Shown: in pieces, positions 1 through 6,667 of the stretch | Numbering within the stretch: position 1 is the first letter of the stretch | How the letters are laid out: the number at the start of each line of letters is the position of its first letter | Notes under the pieces: generated by a model | What the model was told of the DNA's origin: nothing | Seen by the model: the letters and a program-made list of their open reading frames with translations, nothing else | Database searches by the model: none | Made by a program: the position numbers and the translations under genes | Assembly (NCBI RefSeq): GCF_001956045.1 | Contig: NZ_MRTH01000036.1 | Span: 1-64,000 of the forward strand | Source: Paenibacillus sp. FSL H7-0331 | GTDB taxonomy: Bacteria; Bacillota; Bacilli; Paenibacillales; NBRC-103111 | Direction of reading: 5' to 3' | DNA length: 64,000 nt

Positions 1-141
1 GGTTATGGGTTACAAACCCGTCGACAAACCCATCATACCGAGGCGCTCCTTTTTTGACAAAGCCTATTTCTTAGCACTAACAGGAATGTTTAGCATAACG
101 CGGTTGCCGAATTATTACGATAGCCGCGAATATGATGTTTA

Positions 142-172
142 TTCAACAATTATTCCTGGTTAGTTCAATGAA
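142..172 (-). repeat. Boundary repeat 3' of the first unknown gene
   Basis: On the + strand this reads TTCAAC, a 10-15 base spacer, then GTTAGTTCAATGAA. It aligns with 1426-1454, 1480-1514 and 2235-2266, and lies just beyond the stop codon of the 178-711 gene. To its left, 109-127 holds an imperfect GC-rich hairpin (CGCGG near 110-115 with CCGCG near 123-128), as in the other boundaries. Only one clear repeat copy is seen here; a degenerate partner may lie near 75-100. Confidence 0.6.
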
Positions 173-177
173 CCCAT

Positions 178-711
178 CTATTCATCACTTTTCTTGATAA
201 ATTTCTCATCGTACAACCCCTTTTTGATGAGGTTCTCAATTTTCTCTTTTGGAACGCTTACTGACAAGTCGCCCTCCCATGCTTCCCAATCTACAAAGAC
301 AATAAAATCATCCGATATATCTAAGATTTCATTCCATTCATATTCGTTTAGTCTCATGGATACTTCAAACATAATCTTTTCTGTTTGCTTCCACCACTCG
401 CCGTAATAATCATCTGGGTTCAACATGGAGATTAATAGTTTTTCTTTTTCTTTCAATTTTTCGTCAGTTAGGTCATTCTGATACTTAGCAGGCTGTTCTC
501 CTGAATTAAAAGAAAACCCTGAACTTTCAAAGCATTCTTGGCGATACTTTACCAATCCTAATTGTATTAGGCTAACTAATGGGTCGTAATCATCTCTATA
601 AAGGGCGATAAAGCATACCTTATCATTATGAGGTTTATCAATCTCTGATACAGCCTTCGGAATCAAATTGATTAATTCATTAATAATTTCTTTTTTTAGT
701 TCTTCGACCAT
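178..711 (-). CDS. Hypothetical protein, paralogue of the next gene
   Basis: A 177-residue acidic soluble protein with no signal peptide or membrane segment. I cannot name its family. It is clearly related to the protein of 842-1375. Both have an N-terminal charged helix, a central D/E-VC-(F/Y)-I-(A/S)-L strand followed by DY(D/E)P, a stretch NSGE-P-KYQ, and a C-terminal block with DWEA, GDL, S(V/I)PKEK. The ATG at 711 is chosen over the upstream one at 753 because GAGGTG sits four bases before it. The pattern resembles small immunity-like or DUF4303-like cytosolic proteins, but that is only an impression. It is followed by the array's boundary repeat. Confidence 0.75.
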   Translation of the reverse strand: MVEELKKEIINELINLIPKAVSEIDKPHNDKVCFIALYRDDYDPLVSLIQLGLVKYRQECFESSGFSFNSGEQPAKYQNDLTDEKLKEKEKLLISMLNPDDYYGEWWKQTEKIMFEVSMRLNEYEWNEILDISDDFIVFVDWEAWEGDLSVSVPKEKIENLIKKGLYDEKFIKKSDE

Positions 712-763
712 CGTACACCTCTTGTCTGTGGAATATCCAGAAGTACCTACCATTTTTCTGCCA

Positions 764-836
764 GTTACTTCAGCGGGAATAAAAAAGGAGCCGCTACAAG
801 CAACTCCTGCACTCTCGTACCCTTTAACGGAGTAAA
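764..836 (-). repeat. Boundary element between the two paralogous genes
   Basis: GTTACTTCAGCGGGAA (764-779) matches the boundary repeat at 1441-1454. Next comes a hairpin, AGGAG (786-790) pairing with CTCCT (804-808) and GCT with AGC inside it. A degenerate second copy, CCTTTAACGGAGTAAA, lies at 821-836 next to the stop codon of the 842-1375 gene. The hairpin followed by a T run on the minus strand (778-786) could also end transcription. Confidence 0.6.
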
Positions 837-841
837 AAAAA

Positions 842-1375
842 TTATACCAAACTGTATTCCTTAAGAATTATAAGTTTTTCCTTTGGAATACTTCTTTCTA
901 AGTCGCCATTCTCAACATCAATTGCTTCCCAGTCTGAATACAAAACAAAATCCGTTGTGATGGGCAAGATTTTACTCCAATCAAATGAGTTTAATTGATA
1001 CGCAACTTCAAAGCGAACATTTTGACAAGCCTTCCAAGAATCTTCCCACTCATTGTCTCCAATTAACTCCACAAAATTTTCCTGTTTCTCTTGGAATGAA
1101 GGGAGCACTTTTTCAAGCCCTACTTGATACTTAACAGGCATCTCACCAGAATTCCACAGATACCACAGCTTTTGACGGTGCTCTTCTTTTATCAACTTGT
1201 CTCGATATGATTTGATTCCAAGAGTGATTAATCCAAGTACAGGTTCGTAATCGGTTCCAAGAAGAGAGATGTAACATACTTCATCAGATTCATCCAATCT
1301 AATTTCCTTGACTACATTCTGAATTTCACGCAACATATCTTGCTTCATCTCATTAAGTAGTTGCTCTTTTTCCAT
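842..1375 (-). CDS. Hypothetical protein, paralogue of preceding array gene
   Basis: A 177-residue soluble acidic protein sharing several blocks with the 178-711 product: SDEVCYISL, DYEPVLGLI, NSGEMPVKYQ, a W-rich middle, and SDWEA with GDLERSIPKEKL near the C terminus. Start ATG at 1375 has an AGGTGAG ribosome site five bases upstream. Function is unknown. Adjacent paralogues separated by a repeat suggest either duplication in place or capture of two members of one family. No catalytic motif is obvious. Both genes are on the minus strand and each carries its own boundary element, so each may be its own transcription unit. Confidence 0.75.
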   Translation of the reverse strand: MEKEQLLNEMKQDMLREIQNVVKEIRLDESDEVCYISLLGTDYEPVLGLITLGIKSYRDKLIKEEHRQKLWYLWNSGEMPVKYQVGLEKVLPSFQEKQENFVELIGDNEWEDSWKACQNVRFEVAYQLNSFDWSKILPITTDFVLYSDWEAIDVENGDLERSIPKEKLIILKEYSLV

Positions 1376-1425
1376 TTTCTCACCTCAACAATTAAAATTA
1401 GATTTACTACTATTCTCCATTACCA

Positions 1426-1514
1426 CTCAACAATCCTCCCGTTACTTCAACGAACAAAGCAGACTGCCACGGCAGTCTGTTCAACTTAACTATCGTCTCC
1501 GTTAGGTCAACGAA
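1426..1514 (-). repeat. Complete boundary element (two repeats around a perfect hairpin)
   Basis: This is the best preserved boundary. The first repeat (1426-1454) reads CTCAACAAT...CCCGTTACTTCAACGAA. Then comes a perfect hairpin, 1460-1479 (CAGACTGCC-AC-GGCAGTCTG with 1-base overlap). The second repeat (1480-1514) reads TTCAACTTAACTATC, then CTCCGTTAGGTCAACGAA. It lies 44 bases beyond the stop of the GNAT gene. GTTCAAC at 1479-1485 and GTTAGGT at 1501-1507 happen to fit the RYYYAAC/GTTRRRY core sites of integron attC elements, but the spacing is much shorter than in attC. Confidence 0.8.
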
Positions 1515-1557
1515 TTGGTGTCCCTCTAGTCGATAATTTCATACTTAAGGTGAAGTG

Positions 1558-2085
1558 TTAAAGCTTCTTTAACATATGAATGTCATAAGGTTCTTTTTCA
1601 AATAATTCCTTATCTACTTCTGAGGTAATTTTAGAGCCATAGCTTGAATAAAAGTTTACCGCAGACTCAGTTTCAGTTGAAGATATATATAAGTATTTCG
1701 CCCCTTTTTCAATCGCTACTTCACTTAGTACGTCCAAAATTCGTCGACCAATTCCTTGTCTTCGGTATTCCCGTGTAACATACATTAGATCTATCTGAAG
1801 TTGGTTATTCTCTTTACCCCTAAACTTATGAGCTAAGACTCCGAATCCAACTAATTTATTCCCGTCATACGCTCCAAAAGCCGTTCCGCCGTTTTTGAGT
1901 TCATATTCGTATCGTGGAATGATTTCTTGATACTCGTCTTCTTTCCAGTTCGGGCATTCATGTCCTGCTTTAATTTCCTCAAGATTTCCATCCTTGCATT
2001 TGTATATCAAATCAATAATTTCTGAGCGGTCAATATCACGTATTCTACAAGAATCTTCGAGTTTCATTTGAATTATCGAAACCAT
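1558..2085 (-). CDS. GNAT family N-acetyltransferase
   Basis: A 175-residue single-domain acetyltransferase that would transfer an acetyl group from acetyl-CoA to an unknown amine. The GNAT fold is shown by the strand QLQIDLMYVTREYRRQGIGR, where RRQGIGRR is the acetyl-CoA pyrophosphate-binding motif A, followed by a helix and the strand KYLYISSTETES. A C-terminal motif B (AVNFYSSYGSKI) places an aromatic Tyr near the thiol site. The start at 2085 is chosen because GGGGGTAA lies just before it; the longer frame to 2124 adds 13 residues without a ribosome site. It is a typical cargo type of small-gene cassettes and resistance islands. The substrate cannot be read from the sequence. Confidence 0.85.
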   Translation of the reverse strand: MVSIIQMKLEDSCRIRDIDRSEIIDLIYKCKDGNLEEIKAGHECPNWKEDEYQEIIPRYEYELKNGGTAFGAYDGNKLVGFGVLAHKFRGKENNQLQIDLMYVTREYRRQGIGRRILDVLSEVAIEKGAKYLYISSTETESAVNFYSSYGSKITSEVDKELFEKEPYDIHMLKKL

Positions 2086-2181
2086 AATTACCCCCTGAAT
2101 TTGTGTATCATGACCAACCTTCATGTTTTGACCTGCAACTAACAGTAAAATTATAACAGATCTTATGAAAAATTACTGTCC

Positions 2182-2266
2182 GATACTTCAATTCAGTAAG
2201 AGAGTAGTTGTCGCAACGGCTGCTCCCTTGGTACGTTCAATTATCTTTCTGCGTTAGCTTAATCTA
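2182..2266 (-). repeat. Boundary element 3' of the NUDIX gene
   Basis: A diverged copy of the array boundary. ATACTTCAATTCA (2183-2195) comes first, then an imperfect hairpin (GAGTAG 2202-2207 with CTGCTC 2219-2225, inner TTG/CAA). The second repeat, 2235-2266, reads GTTCAATTATC, then TTTCTGCGTTAGCTTAATCTA. The stop codon of the NUDIX gene (TAA, complement of 2254-2256) lies inside this second repeat. Confidence 0.6.
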
Positions 2267-2739
2267 TCTTCTTTGTTCAATATGTGCTTTACACCTTTTG
2301 AAATATCAAGCACTCTTATCTCTGGTACAACAAATTGAGGAATAATACTGTAATTATCAAGTCGTTCTAAACTGACCCACTGATTCACAAATTCTTCTTC
2401 GTTACTGATAAATTCAGATTCTTGAAGATATATCGAACTATCTTGAGGCAAAGTGACGAGATAAAATAGTGCTATTTCATGGAGTTGCAGTGATGGATAT
2501 GACGTAAAGTTCTCCACTAACCATACAAGTTTTTTGTCAATAACAGAAACAGCGAACTCTTCCCAAATTTCTCTTTCAATTGTCCCACCAGCGTCTTCAA
2601 AAAACTCAGCTCGCCCTCCAGGTAAAAACCATCTTTGGTTTTCGATCGACCTTTGTAATAGAATCTTATTGTTATTTATTATGATACAACCTACCCTAAC
2701 CTGAAATTTACATGATTCTCTTTCAAAGGATATCATCAT
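2254..2739 (-). CDS. NUDIX hydrolase
   Basis: A 161-residue NUDIX protein that would cleave a nucleoside diphosphate linked to another group. The NUDIX box is at about residues 41-63: GGRAEFFEDAGG then REIWEEF. It fits Gx5Ex7REUxEExGU except that the final Gly is Ala (EEFAV). The metal-binding REIWEE core is intact, so activity is plausible. Two ATGs begin the frame; the ribosome site AGGAGGG is 11-13 bases upstream, a little far. It is the first (5'-most) gene of the repeat-bounded array, and no boundary element is seen upstream of it. Substrate unknown. Confidence 0.85.
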   Translation of the reverse strand: MMISFERESCKFQVRVGCIIINNNKILLQRSIENQRWFLPGGRAEFFEDAGGTIEREIWEEFAVSVIDKKLVWLVENFTSYPSLQLHEIALFYLVTLPQDSSIYLQESEFISNEEEFVNQWVSLERLDNYSIIPQFVVPEIRVLDISKGVKHILNKEDRLS

Positions 2740-2950
2740 GACTTATCTATCCCTCCTGAAATATTTCTAATTAATCAAGTATATATTTTCCTTTTTATAC
2801 CTATAGTACCATTTGGCGTGTAGCTGTAGTTGATAATATTATCGTATTTTTCAAAATACAGCGCGGCGATTTGCAGTGCCTATACCCTGCTACAATATAC
2901 ACTTTTGAAAAAAAGTAGAAACTATCCCCCCTTTCCCCTAATAGAATAAG

Positions 2951-2986
2951 AAAAAAAGCATCCACTATTATTGGGATGCTTTTTCA
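2951..2986. terminator. Bidirectional rho-independent terminator
   Basis: A run of A is followed by AAGCATCC, a nine-base loop, GGGATGCTT and a T run, giving a long AT-flanked stem that can end transcription in both directions. It separates the small-gene array from the phage remnants to its right. Confidence 0.7.
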
Positions 2987-3003
2987 TTTGAAGGTTCCGT
3001 TGA

Positions 3004-3295
3004 TTAATTTGTATTGGTATAACTCAGTCTGTCACGACAAACCAGGTTACCAGTAAACCCCATTGCCAGCATCATAAACCCATCGCGTGCTATTTCGTAC
3101 ATTGGTCTGTTTTCGCCTTTTTTATCGAAATATTCAACCGCCTTAAAATTAAGGTCGTTGAAATTTTCAATGTTTTCTTGCTACTACCCCTTGCATGATT
3201 CCATCGCGCGTCATTTCATATATTGGCAGTTTCCAACCTATTGTATCGATATATTCATTCACCTCAAAATTGAGGTCAATGAATTTTTCAATGTT
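3004..3295 (-). pseudogene. Degenerate, internally duplicated Rha-type phage regulator fragments
   Basis: Two partial copies of the same protein segment lie one after the other on the minus strand. Copy 1 (3167-3295) reads NIEKFIDLNFEVNEYID, later MTRDGIM, and stops at TGA. Copy 2 (3004-3174) reads NIENFNDLNFKAVEYFD, RPMYEIARDGF, then MLAMGFTG, and stops at TAA. The PMY...RDGF...MGFTG pattern is typical of the Rha phage regulatory protein family. Neither copy has a start or full length. A tandem duplication followed by decay, or recombination between two Rha genes, would explain this. Confidence 0.65.
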
Positions 3296-3486
3296 TCTTT
3301 CTCCCGACTTCCAAGAAGAAGGGAATAAAGACCAGATTCATTTACTATGTTTGTTTCTCCCTGTTGACCCCCTAAGTTATACTTAGTCAGTTCATCTTCA
3401 TCTAGCTTCTTTAATGACATTGTTGGATTCTTAATATCTAATACATCACATACATCTTTTGCTACCCACCATGGCTGATTGTTTAT
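3259..3486 (-). pseudogene. Fragment of a BRO-N type phage anti-repressor
   Basis: The minus-strand frame from 3486 reads PWWVAKDVCDVLDIKNPT, then LKKLDEDE, NIVNESGLYSLLLGSR, and ends at a TGA at 3259-3261. This is the conserved order of the BRO-N DNA-binding domain found in phage anti-repressors. An in-frame TAG lies immediately upstream, so no start remains. The frame is broken where the Rha-like segment begins, so the locus is probably a chimera of two decayed phage regulators rather than a working gene. Confidence 0.7.
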
Positions 3487-3508
3487 CTATGCAAAATAAC
3501 ATCCATTA

Positions 3509-4126
3509 TTAAACGGATGCTCGCTCCTGTTCATATTCATTTGTTCTTCTATAAAACGTATTAGGTTTCATATCGACCCTACGCATTGCCTCTACCGCTG
3601 TAATGCTTCCAGTTTTCCATTCCTCATAAACAACAATAAACTCATTGCTAATTTCACGTTTTGGTCTACCAAACTTAACTCCACTATTCTTAGCCGCTGC
3701 TATTCCTTCCATTTGCCTACTATTGATTTTTTCCTTTTCTCTTTCAGCCATATACGACAATAATTCTAATACTATTGTGGATATTACCTTCTCTAGACCG
3801 TTCTTGTATTGCCTGGTATCTAAAATTGGCATATCCAAAATAACAATATTCGCGCCAATTTCCTGAGTGATTTCCTTCCATTCCTTTTTGATTTCTTCTG
3901 CGTTTCTGCCTAACCGATCCAGCTCTTTAATAAAAAGTATATCGCCTCTTCTCAATACCAACTTTAAAGCTTGGTATTTTGGTCGATCAAAATCCTTACC
4001 GCTTTGCTTGTCTATGTAAAGATCGCGTTCTTGAATGTCTAAACCTTTCAATGCTTCTATTTGTCTTGCTTCATTTTGTTCTTTCGTTGAAACACGTATA
4101 TAGCCAAAGCTCCGTATCTCTCCCAT
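3509..4126 (-). CDS. Serine recombinase (resolvase/invertase family)
   Basis: A 205-residue small serine recombinase. The N-terminal catalytic domain starts FGYIRVSTKEQNEARQ with the nucleophile Ser13, followed by the conserved SGKDFDRP and the FIKELDRLGRN strand-helix. The C-terminal part has AAKNSGVKFGRPK then a helix-turn-helix ending AVEAMRRVDMKPNTFYRR, so both catalytic and DNA-binding parts are present and the length is normal for resolvases. ATG at 4126 has a GGGTGAG ribosome site. Upstream is a cluster of TTTGAAA/TTTCAAA half-sites that may be its res site. No transposase accompanies it here, so it may be a relic of a plasmid or transposon resolution system. Confidence 0.9.
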   Translation of the reverse strand: MGEIRSFGYIRVSTKEQNEARQIEALKGLDIQERDLYIDKQSGKDFDRPKYQALKLVLRRGDILFIKELDRLGRNAEEIKKEWKEITQEIGANIVILDMPILDTRQYKNGLEKVISTIVLELLSYMAEREKEKINSRQMEGIAAAKNSGVKFGRPKREISNEFIVVYEEWKTGSITAVEAMRRVDMKPNTFYRRTNEYEQERASV

Positions 4127-4168
4127 TTGGCTCTCACCCTTCGATTGGTTTCCAGTATATTAGCATGT

Positions 4169-4292
4169 TATTTCAAAACATACCAGTTTTATTTGAAATG
4201 TTTCAAATATTGAAACCCCACATTTTGAAAGGCTAAATACTATAAAGAATGGAAGTGGAATCGGCATGGCATAAAGTATACTTTTTGAAATG
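4169..4292. promoter_or_regulatory. Candidate res site / promoter region of the serine recombinase
   Basis: Half-sites recur in both orientations: ATTTCAAAACAT (4170-4181) faces ATTTGAAAT (4191-4199); TTTGAAATGTTTCAAA (4192-4207) is a perfect palindrome; GTTTCAA-ATA-TTGAAAC (4200-4216) is another; further TTTTGAAA copies are at 4223-4230 and 4282-4290. Inverted half-sites about 30 bp apart directly upstream of a resolvase gene match the layout of res subsites. Binding is an inference. Confidence 0.5.
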
Positions 4293-4334
4293 ATAACTAG
4301 AGCATTTTGATAGCTCTATATTTTCATTATCATT

Positions 4335-5243
4335 CTATTTGTTTTTTTCAATTACTTCCCCATTGTCATCGAACATCCATTTGGAAATATTCTCTTCAAA
4401 TATGAAAAACTTTTCATCCTTTTCCATACTTTTAAAAAGTAATAACGCAACTTTACCACCGTCGTTTACAATAAGTTGATGCTCCCACGAGTAAGAAGTA
4501 AATCTAAATTCAAAACCTTTAATCGCAACAAAATGACCAAGCATTATCACATATTTTTTTTGCTCAAACTCATGTCTCCCCTCTGTCACTTCGTTTGGTA
4601 TACTTGGAGCTAAATTTATTATTGGTTTAATGACATCTTGAATATTAGAAATCTGATTATAATTGTGATCATAAAAAAACTCATGTTGGGTACTTGCGGA
4701 ACGTTGCCCACCCCAATTATCCTTAAGCAAACCTTGAACTCTTTTTATTTCATCATCATCAATAGCTATCCAATTAATTATAAGGTTCTTCATCAGAATA
4801 AATTCTAAATTGATTTCCACACTTCTTATTATTCCATCCCAGTCTGATTCAACCGCTTCTTTTAGAATAGATAAATTTATATTTTCATCCTTAGCAAAAT
4901 CTATGGCTCCTTTTGTATAGCCAACGGTTGTGACAACAAATGCTTCATCAGGTTTTATTTGAGATATTGCACCAAAAAAATCTCTTACGATTCCAATTCC
5001 GATAACTTTATCGTATTGTTTGCATTCAACAAGGATTCTCTTAAGTCTTCCATTTTTCTCTATAGTTACATCTATTTGATGTTGCGCAGACTTACCAATA
5101 CCCTTTAATCTTAGATCATGAATAACTACATTACTCTCATCAATAATTTTGTAAACTATAGCAGCCAACCTTTCATATTTACTACCATTTTTCATTTTTT
5201 CATTTGCGATTAGCTTATTGTATATTTGATCAATGCTATTCAC
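4335..5243 (-). CDS. Mrr-like restriction endonuclease domain protein
   Basis: A 302-residue protein. Residues ~20-120 form a PD-(D/E)XK nuclease domain of the Mrr catalytic type: E24 in the first helix, D58 in HQIDVTI, then E73 and K75 in ILVECKQY, followed by FGAISQIKPDEAFVVTT. The C-terminal ~170 residues match no domain I know and may recognise a signal or substrate. GTG at 5243 is the start, with AGGAAGTG ahead of it. Such proteins cleave modified or foreign DNA, and its position next to a CBASS operon suggests a defence role, though a DNA-repair or mobile-element role is possible. No methylase is nearby, which fits a modification-dependent (type IV-like) enzyme rather than a classical R-M system. 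Confidence 0.75.
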   Translation of the reverse strand: MNSIDQIYNKLIANEKMKNGSKYERLAAIVYKIIDESNVVIHDLRLKGIGKSAQHQIDVTIEKNGRLKRILVECKQYDKVIGIGIVRDFFGAISQIKPDEAFVVTTVGYTKGAIDFAKDENINLSILKEAVESDWDGIIRSVEINLEFILMKNLIINWIAIDDDEIKRVQGLLKDNWGGQRSASTQHEFFYDHNYNQISNIQDVIKPIINLAPSIPNEVTEGRHEFEQKKYVIMLGHFVAIKGFEFRFTSYSWEHQLIVNDGGKVALLLFKSMEKDEKFFIFEENISKWMFDDNGEVIEKNK

Positions 5244-5302
5244 AAGTCACTTCCTTATCTTACTTAGTTTTCATTTAATCAGTCCATTCTCCCACAGAGC
5301 AA

Positions 5303-5658
5303 TCACCACATCCATCTGTGAGTTATGCTTTTTAACTTCCCTTTCACAACCTCTTTCCACAACGCATGCTTATCTTCTGCCAATTCTGGCTTTAACCTTA
5401 AGCAACTCAATTGCCCTAATCGCATAACCTTTATGTTTTTCGATTTACGATCACTATGACTGCCGCTATTGATCCCTTTAACAAAACCAGCTTCACAACC
5501 GCCAATAAAGGCATTTTTGGGACAGCCTTTTTTCTGTGAATGCGTTCCTTCTCCAAATATCTGTACAGTAGCCATGTTCCAAGCTTCCATCGTATTGGAG
5601 CTTGTTTTGCTTCAAATAACTTCACAGCCTTTAAGGCAGCCTTTCCGTATATGTTCAT
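5303..5658 (-). pseudogene. Frameshifted DUF6979-like gene
   Basis: An ATG at 5658 with GGGAGGG ahead opens MNIYGKAALKAVKLFEAKQ. The sequence then continues in a second frame as EAWNMATVQIFGEGTHS, KKGCPKNAFIGGCEAG and FVKGI. A third segment, GYAIRAIELLK, is in yet another frame, before the reading returns to PELAEDKHALWKEVV. Read together this is one ~100-residue protein of the kind annotated DUF6979 (my recollection of the family; not searched). At least three frame changes make it a pseudogene. It sits between the CBASS operon and the Mrr-like gene. Confidence 0.7.
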
Positions 5659-5725
5659 TGATGATATCCCTCCCCATAAAACAAGGCTGTGAAAGTGTTT
5701 TGGTTTGGATTAAAGTTATGTTGAA

Positions 5726-6667
5726 TCATTGTATTCCTTTAGCTATTTTATACTGTACAACTGACTCATCAGCAGAGTAATTTGAAATAGATTCCTGTTC
5801 TTTTCTATAACGAAAATAAAACCAGTCAAATATCAGTGGACAAGACTTTCGATGTTTGAAAATTTCATCTTGAAATGAACGTGACTTTTTTGTAATATCT
5901 GATGAATTTAAATCTTTGTTCAATATTTCGTTAAAGCTTCTTTCTATTTTCTGCTTTAAACTATTTATCGATTTCATTGCTTTATAATTATCGTAAAATT
6001 GCTTATAAGTAAATCTAGCTAATGGTAAAAAAGGCACTATGACCTTTAAAATAAAGTCTAATACTGTAATACCACCGATTAGGGCAATCGCTAAAAGGAT
6101 AAAAAACAAAATAACTGTTAATATAGTCAAGTGCGTCAAAAAATTTCTCCTTAAAGAGATGTCCCACCATAAATTCGTTCGTTGACATATTAATCTGGCA
6201 GCAAACAAAGGGATTTCTTGTACTGCTTTTGGATACCAGTTTTTTAGAGATTCAAATTCGGGTTCTATTTTTTTATATTTATTCGAGATAGCAAGAATAT
6301 CTTCCTTATCTGGAATCCCACTTGACTGGGTGTCGTTCCATTCCAACTCCATAACACTTGTATCAAAACTTTCTTGCATTGCTGCTGCTTTGCTTTTATA
6401 TTCTTCCATTCTATGATCAAAAAAGAAACCAAAGCCTATGACTATTACCGAAGCAATTGAAATTAACTCTCTATAAAGTTCATTCGCACCAAAAAAAATA
6501 GGCAAACATGAAATAATAATGATAAAAGGAACACTTATTATTAAGTTTATTCCCATACTTATCTTTCCTTGCGAATACAAGTATCTCATAGAAGCAAGTT
6601 TCATGATGTTTACTGCTTCATTTTGTTTTTGGTATATATTGTTTTTTATAACTTCTTCTCCTCTCAA
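5726..6667 (-). CDS. S-4TM family membrane effector of CBASS
   Basis: Up to 313 residues with four hydrophobic segments: about 39-60, 66-84, 178-198 and 200-218. Soluble charged regions lie between the pairs and at the C terminus. The N-terminal NNIYQKQNEAVNIMKLASMRYLYSQ and four-helix layout match the SMODS-associating 4TM effector family (S-4TM), which is thought to permeabilise the membrane when a cyclic oligonucleotide binds. It follows the CD-NTase gene without a gap: the TGA of that gene (6668-6670) is followed directly by TTG at 6665-6667. A strong AGAGGAG lies after that TTG, so the true start may be a non-standard codon a few residues in; the first ATG (6604) would remove the conserved N terminus. 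Confidence 0.85.
   Translation of the reverse strand: MRGEEVIKNNIYQKQNEAVNIMKLASMRYLYSQGKISMGINLIISVPFIIIISCLPIFFGANELYRELISIASVIVIGFGFFFDHRMEEYKSKAAAMQESFDTSVMELEWNDTQSSGIPDKEDILAISNKYKKIEPEFESLKNWYPKAVQEIPLFAARLICQRTNLWWDISLRRNFLTHLTILTVILFFILLAIALIGGITVLDFILKVIVPFLPLARFTYKQFYDNYKAMKSINSLKQKIERSFNEILNKDLNSSDITKKSRSFQDEIFKHRKSCPLIFDWFYFRYRKEQESISNYSADESVVQYKIAKGIQ

Noticed and set aside
1479..1507. True integron attC site
   Set aside because: GTTCAAC and GTTAGGT match the RYYYAAC/GTTRRRY core sites, but they are only 29 bases apart and lack the paired L boxes; kept only as an analogy in the cassette finding.
3195..3386. Plus-strand open frame
   Set aside because: It is opposite the decayed phage regulator fragments, has no ribosome site and no protein-like pattern.
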